Notes under the pieces: model-generated
Databases searched by the model: none
The model's input: the letters and a program-made list of their open reading frames with translations, nothing else
What the model was told of the DNA's origin: nothing
Made by a program: the position numbers and the translations under genes
Part shown: positions 8,136-12,554 of the stretch, one piece after another
Layout: the number at the start of each line of letters is the position of its first letter
Position numbering within the stretch: the first letter of the stretch is position 1
Origin: Phoronis ovalis
Taxonomy: Eukaryota > Phoronida > Phoronidae
Assembly (NCBI GenBank): GCA_028565635.1
Contig: JAOXYB010044115.1
Location: forward strand, 1 to 12,554
Direction of reading: 5' to 3'
DNA length: 12,554 bases

Positions 8136-8362
8136 ATTAGGACACTTCGGAAACCATTTGATATCGAAAATATCATACATTGGTTTAAAAATGCACGAGA
8201 AGCTGTACGTCAGGGCCTACTTTTTTTGTCAAAATCACAACTGTTGATGTGGCAAATAAATTTCAACAGCTCCAGAGCTACATGGACAATGCCGAGATTG
8301 AAACTAATCGTACTGTTTTATTGTACTTGTTCACCATATGGAAATTTCCAGGTAGCCTATCA
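8136..8362 (+). pseudogene. Possible homeodomain-like coding remnant
   Basis: One plus frame, open from 8136 to 8441, starts with RKPFDIENIIHWFKNAREAV (from 8148). It contains WF-x-N-x-R and a further Arg four residues on, the spacing of homeodomain recognition helix 3 (W48, F49, N51, R53, R57). An overlapping frame, open 8189-8362, reads VDVANKFQQLQSYMDNAEIE and looks more coding-like after a T7 run at 8221-8227; it meets a donor-like CAG|GTAGCC at 8351/8352. Together this could be a frameshifted exon remnant. Helices 1 and 2 were not found and a stop (TAA, 8133-8135) precedes it, so chance is a real alternative. Confidence 0.3.
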
Positions 8363-8445
8363 TAGGCTGCCATTTGTTACCAATAGTTTTATAATAATTC
8401 AGTACATTCAATTTCTTCGTGCATATGCAATGTACTTTTAATATT

Positions 8446-9872
8446 TATTTTAGTCTTGTTTGTTTAAAAGAAATTACACCTTACAATTCAAGACTATTAT
8501 TTTTATGCCTGATGTGATATTATCTTTTCAAAAGATAATCGAATCTTAATGGAGTATTTGTCGTGTTAATTCAAAGCATTACATTTGTGTTTGCTTATAA
8601 AAGGCATTTAAGATATAGGATATTGTTTGTTTAAACCTACATTCTAAGTGGTCCTTACTGTTTCATGTATTTTACATTACAAGTTATGTTAGGCTGTAAA
8701 ACTATAGATAACATAATATCGAGAAATTATTACATTTCGTTTCTAAAATCCACAATAAATAAATATGAATAAGAATTTCTTACTAAATATTGTAAAGGAA
8801 TTATTATAAATGAATTAAAAAAAGATAAGGTTATAAGTTCACTTTAATTTTACCTTTTCCCTATTAGAGATATCAAGGATCGTCTTTTCTCTTTATTCAA
8901 GCACGCATTCGAATAAGAAAGAACAAAAGAAACAGTTCCCTTTTCCTTTAATAAGACAAAATGACATATATTCATTTTCCTTAATACTGAACAAGGAAAC
9001 TAGAATTAACTTAATTGTCTTAGATAAGTGAAATTATTCTTGACAATCATAAGCTTTTCAGTTTAAAACAATAATAATATTTTCACCTGTATCAACTTTC
9101 TGGAGCGTGCTCCGTTAAATGAGATCGTCCAAAATACACCAAATTAATACACTTGTTTCCTGTTGGTTCGTATCTGTGTCTTTTTACTAAATTAAGGACT
9201 ATCCTGTTATTACATTACGTACGACTTCTGATCCGATAGTAAAAGTACACGAATTGTATCAAAGCGTGTCGAAGTCTGGTTACTAATAATAAAGTACGTT
9301 CTTGATAAAGGCATGCTGATTGCTTGAACAGAACAGAGAGATGAATTTATTTTCAACTACACCTTCATATCATTTTGCGAAAAAAAACGCATGGTATGTT
9401 CTGTACAAGTATTCGGGATTAAAGCATGCACATATAGTTGGCGTAATGCAGTAGTTTGACTCTCAATAGCGCGGCTGGTACATACGTATCCCTATTTCCA
9501 AGAAATACATTTTCGTGGAAATTCCCGCTTTGTTTATTTACTAAAATACTTTTGTAATAAATAAATTAAATTTTTAAGCTGAAGTATTCAACCGTATAAA
9601 TTCAGGTATTATTAAAATCTGGTTTATTTCTCGTGTTTTAAAATTTTGTACATTATTCTAGAAAGCAAAAATTAGAGATGAGATAAAGTTAAAAATTGTC
9701 TTGATAAAATCTGAATATTTTTGTTTAAAGATTAAAAACAAATAGTCTATTTAATGACAGTAATAATCACTTTTGATGTCGTGTGATTTGATTTTGGTTT
9801 TCATAATTATATTTATTATAATTAAATCATTTGAATATTGTATATGGTTCATTGGATGTTGTTTTGTTTACA
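8446..9872. other. Intergenic AT-rich DNA, no gene recognised
   Basis: No ORF of useful length, no RNA gene and no TE protein remnant was recognised on either strand. Purine- and pyrimidine-rich runs (TTTTCC, CTTTTCTC) occur at 8850-9000. GGAGCGTGCTCC near 9101-9112 is a short palindrome. Confidence 0.5.
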
Positions 9873-9991
9873 GAGTGTTCAGCGGGCAGATTGCCACGTT
9901 TTTTGCGTCTTGCCCTCGTTCTCGGGTTAAAGTTGGCTAATTGCCACTCGTCTTATACGTGACAGTTGGTATCACTGGCACCACCTATTGG
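9873..9991. other. G+C-richer segment of unknown nature
   Basis: It follows an acceptor-like run ending in TTGTTTACAG and stands out in base composition from the AT-rich DNA on both sides. All three plus frames close within it; the longest reads from CSAGRLPRFLRLALV. Its right end holds a minus-strand CTCF-like word, CCAATAGGTGGTGCC. No suitable donor was found downstream, so I do not call it an exon. A TE fragment is as likely. Confidence 0.3.
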
Positions 9992-10221
9992 GAATACCAA
10001 AAACTAACAAAGCAAAAGCATTTTATTTACCGTTAGTAAAATGTTTTTTCTTTTACAGATACGTAGAAGCTTTTTCCCTTTTCCTCATCGGAAAATGCTA
10101 ATATCACCCAAACTTTATATCGGGAATGAATAACTAGGTTACTAGGGGACTTTAGTTAGACAGTGAAAAGAAAATAAAGTCAAAATGAGGCTTTTATTTG
10201 AAGATTTCATTACAAGTAAAA

Positions 10222-10460
10222 ATGACGTCTAGTGAGTGGAAGAAAGATTCACGTGTATCTTGCTCTGCTCCAACGTGCACAAACTACGGGAGAGAAGATG
10301 TACATTGATCATTTCATAAATAACCCGTTGATAAAGAATTAAGATAACAATGGATTAGTAAAATTACACACGATCCTGGGTCAAATTCGGTGGAAGACAA
10401 ATACTGTTTACAATTATGCAGTTTGAGAATTTGACTGAGTTATGTGATGATCAGCAGTAT
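10222..10460 (+). pseudogene. Decayed THAP-type zinc-finger coding sequence
   Basis: THAP domains are C-x2-4-C-x35-50-C-x2-H zinc-binding DNA-binding modules, found in host regulators and in P-element-like and other transposases. From ATG 10222 one frame reads VSCSAPTCTNYGREDVH, stop, SFHK, stop, PVDKELR, stop, QWISKITHDPG and KYCLQLCSL. Present are C14-x4-C19, SFHK-x-P35, W44 and the C66-S-L block, in family order and spacing. Stops are TGA (10306-10308), TAA (10321-10323) and TAA (10345-10347). After CSL the likeness continues two bases out of frame as LTELCDD, with the zinc His apparently replaced. It cannot make a working domain. Host gene copy or transposon relic cannot be decided. Confidence 0.7.
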
Positions 10461-11049
10461 TATAATTTTATAAAATATTATGTAATAATAGCGTGATCGT
10501 GTGGGGTCAAGATGATGGCTCCACAAAGTACCTGAGTCCAACGCTGTATTTGTAAAATATTACATAAGTACATTAATCCAATAATCCAATGTCAACTGTC
10601 AAATCTTTATCAATTAAACATATTATATTTAGACAGTAGTTATTTCAGTGTTTGTTTTTTATACAAGAATTTCACGCTATTTCAAGACAAAATACAAGAT
10701 AGTTCAATGCAGTCAATGTATCATCACACTATGTCCAATGCTCCATCTGGTAAAATCGAGAATATTTGTCTCTTGATTTGAGTCGTTCTTTATCCAGGGA
10801 TATTCATTCACTCGCTCTAAAAACAACATCCCTATCACCATAGGTGATCTTGTTGTACTTATGTGATTCATTTGTAATTCAACATGCAAAGATTAAAGCA
10901 AACTATATATTTGATGACACTTTTAGTTATTTACGTATGTACGGTGATAAAATGTTAATCGATCCTCTTTTTTGCATGAAACCCTCAATCGGATAAGGAA
11001 AAAGGGAATAATTCCTTTTTCCTTGGTAAAAAAGGAAACTGCATCAGAA
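10461..11049. other. Flank of the THAP remnant, no gene recognised
   Basis: No continuation of a THAP protein or transposase was recognised. The only clear structure is the purine-rich inverted repeat at 10995-11024. A minus-strand frame at about 10672-10860 looks mildly coding-like but has stops at 10804-10806 and 10729-10731. Confidence 0.4.
10995..11024. repeat. 11-bp inverted repeat, purine/pyrimidine
   Basis: AAGGAAAAAGG at 10995-11005 and CCTTTTTCCTT at 11014-11024 are exact inverted copies around an 8-base spacer. Similar TTTTCC-rich words occur near 8940 and 10072, so it may be low-complexity rather than a transposon end. Confidence 0.6.
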
Positions 11050-11225
11050 AATCAAAATTGTTATCAAGAGATTTAATCCTCCACACTCCTGTTCGAGAAG
11101 GTGACCTCTCCTGTGCGACAAAAGGCCGCGCGCTAGCTTCCTTGGTGCTGCTGTTGCTGGTCCGCGATCAAAATTTACAAAAAATCTCCCTCCCAAAATT
11201 CTTGCAACTTGACAGGTATGCCTGT
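11050..11225 (+). other. CpG-containing segment ending in a splice donor, candidate first exon
   Basis: Against an AT-rich background this holds GGCCGCGCGCTAGC, several other CpGs and a CTGCTGTTGCTG run, and closes with GACAG|GTATGC, a good donor at 11215/11216. The plus frame from 11058 (TTG) stays open for 64 codons, including LASLVLLLLV, but has no ATG start or recognisable domain. It could be a promoter-proximal exon whose gene lies beyond the window, or a TE piece. Confidence 0.3.
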
Positions 11226-11254
11226 GATTGGTTAATTTGCCGAGTGTGTTAGGC

Positions 11255-12040
11255 AGGATTTTTTTTTATCATGGACACAATAAACACTAAAATAAGGATT
11301 GATCAAAGATATTGATTAAGTTGAAATAATCAATCTTTTTTAATTTCAAAGGCTTATTCGATCTTAAGTTTCATCGATGTACTAATTCATTGCTAGCATG
11401 GTATCATATAGTATTGTTATGGAACCCCTATACTTTCGGAACGATTTATTTGTTTAAAATGTATTTTAGGCATCTCACTGATACATATCAATCAACTGAA
11501 TATAATTGTCTCCAACGGGTTAAAGAATTCTAAACCAAATGTCGTCATGCAAGTGCATTATATTTGTTCTTTCAGTATTCTAAAATTCTTATGCAATAAA
11601 CATACATGTATGTAATATAAATCCACTAAACTCGGCATTGAAATCATATATAATTAGTATATAATAAATATATTTGGAATTTTCGTTTAGTGTTCAAAAC
11701 AAAGATCACGAGTTATTGGGATTTTCTTTTATACAAGCTTTTTTAAATCTGGACCATTTTTATATAAATTTTATAAAATTGTGACCTTCCTTTAACATAT
11801 TATTATTTTTTTAAATACTAGTTGAAATGCATACCTCTTTCAGATTAAGTTCAGTTTACCGCTGTGAATTTGTAACATTCGACAACTGGATCATTTTATT
11901 GAACCTTCTTTATGTAAGAATCTTTTTATTACCCTTTTTATACCTGTAGCGGGTAAATATAGACTCTTTTTCAAAATGACCTTTTATTTCTAAAAATAAA
12001 TCCATTTTCATACTTGCTCAAAATCGACTCAAAGTAGACC
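11255..12040. other. Intergenic AT-rich DNA, no gene recognised
   Basis: Nothing supported on either strand: no ORF, RNA gene or clear repeat. Composition is strongly AT-rich, with many T runs. Confidence 0.5.
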
Positions 12041-12042
12041 CT

Positions 12043-12371
12043 TTAGCGCTGAGCATATCCAACTGCATTATGTTTGGGAGTGTTCACCCGGAAGCAGGCC
12101 AGGGTACGAAATGACTGGAAGGTTTCAATATTTTGTGTAAACAAATGCATAGGAATGCCAATCATATTGAATTGACTGTGAAATGACAGCGACACATCTG
12201 CAATTATTGATGTAACCTTAGTATGTAAATTGTTAATAACGCTGGTTGTCATGTTAACGTGTGAAACGCTGGATACAGATGGTACTTAGAAATCATGTTG
12301 TCATAAACGAGTAATCTGCTGACCCTGCCACAAGTAAAGAATATCTTCATAATACAGCCATCTGTTGCCAT
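12043..12371 (-). other. Two short overlapping minus-strand ORFs, unknown
   Basis: The first ORF (12371-12249, 40 codons) starts in a good context, AACGATGGC, and begins MATDGCIMKIFFTCGRVSRL. Its stop shares ATGA with the start of the second (12252-12043, 69 codons, starting MTTSVINNLHTKVTSIIADV). Neither shows a domain, signal peptide or membrane span that I recognise. The segment is less AT-rich than its left flank. It may be a conserved repeat or an exon-bearing region; a pair of real genes is not supported. Confidence 0.25.
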
Positions 12372-12554
12372 CGTTCTGAACTAAATATAGTTCTACCTGG
12401 CATCTATTACAGTGGAAAGCGACAAATCAGCTGAGGTATTATGAACAACATATACAGTACGTCATTCATATTTGATTTATAGTCAGGCGGCCAATGGTCA
12501 TCCGTGAGAATTTTTTGATGAAATATGCAAACCCATTTTTTCAGGTAGACTAGG
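12372..12554. other. Right end of window, unexplained
   Basis: No gene was recognised. Composition resembles the adjoining ORF pair rather than the AT-rich DNA to the left, so this may belong to the same unit and continue past the window. Confidence 0.3.

Noticed and set aside
10059-10221. Acceptor-like TTTTTTCTTTTACAG as the start of a THAP gene exon
   Set aside because: The site is plausible, but the downstream frame is interrupted by stops and no partner donor could be placed at a workable distance, so no gene model was built.
10672-10860. Minus-strand frame with coding-like words (DKERLKSRDKYSRFYQMEHW)
   Set aside because: Stops at 10804-10806 and 10729-10731 leave only about 24 open codons at the best part. 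That is within chance, and no family was recognised.
8850-11045. TTTTCC-rich words at 8940, 10072 and 11015 as possible inverted ends of one large element
   Set aside because: Similarity does not extend beyond simple purine/pyrimidine runs, and no target duplication was seen.
1-12554. tRNA genes, tRNA-derived SINEs, CRISPR arrays and LTR pairs
   Set aside because: No B-box-like GGTTCGANNCC, no regular spaced repeat array and no long direct terminal repeats were found by eye on either strand.

Overview
The window looks like nuclear genomic DNA from an AT-rich invertebrate, most likely a mollusc or another lophotrochozoan. The host call is an inference. It rests on one spliced gene with short phase-1 introns, a 5'-truncated non-LTR retrotransposon whose 3' tail is built of TTGAA-type units, a G+C-rich dispersed repeat ending in GGATCCGCC, and a diverged tandem 'TGACC' repeat. 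Nothing suggests bacterial operons, phage or CRISPR.

Layout: 1-185 unexplained AT-rich DNA. 186-345 a G+C-rich dispersed repeat with a perfect 22-bp palindrome. 346-1100 mostly unexplained, with one CTCF-like motif. 1104-2553 (minus) the 3' part of a LINE with a readable YADD reverse-transcriptase box, a C-terminal CCHC motif, one nonsense codon and one frameshift. 2554-3588 no recognisable gene. 3589-3780 a small cluster of palindromes and paired CTCF-like motifs. 4277-6176 (minus) the only gene that looks intact: a three-exon leucine-rich-repeat (LRR) gene. 6911-7300 three diverged copies of a repeat of about 140 bp. 8136-8362 a short possible homeodomain-like coding remnant. 9873-9991 a G+C-richer unexplained segment. 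10222-10460 a decayed THAP zinc-finger coding sequence. 11050-11225 a CpG-containing segment ending in a good splice donor. 12043-12371 (minus) two short overlapping ORFs of unknown meaning.

The main result is the LRR gene model. The large LRR reading frame stays open upstream of its first ATG to a splice acceptor. Two small upstream exons have matching phase-1 junctions, and the joined CDS is 1176 nt, or 391 codons plus stop. Those exons add an Ala/Gly-rich hydrophobic N-terminus with a GxxxGxxxG glycine-zipper spacing, which a single-exon call would miss. The second result is the THAP remnant: in one frame it keeps the C-x4-C, SFHK-x-P, W and CSL landmarks but has three in-frame stops and a frameshift. 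I see no multi-gene system. The other signals are repeats, TE debris and candidate regulatory motifs.
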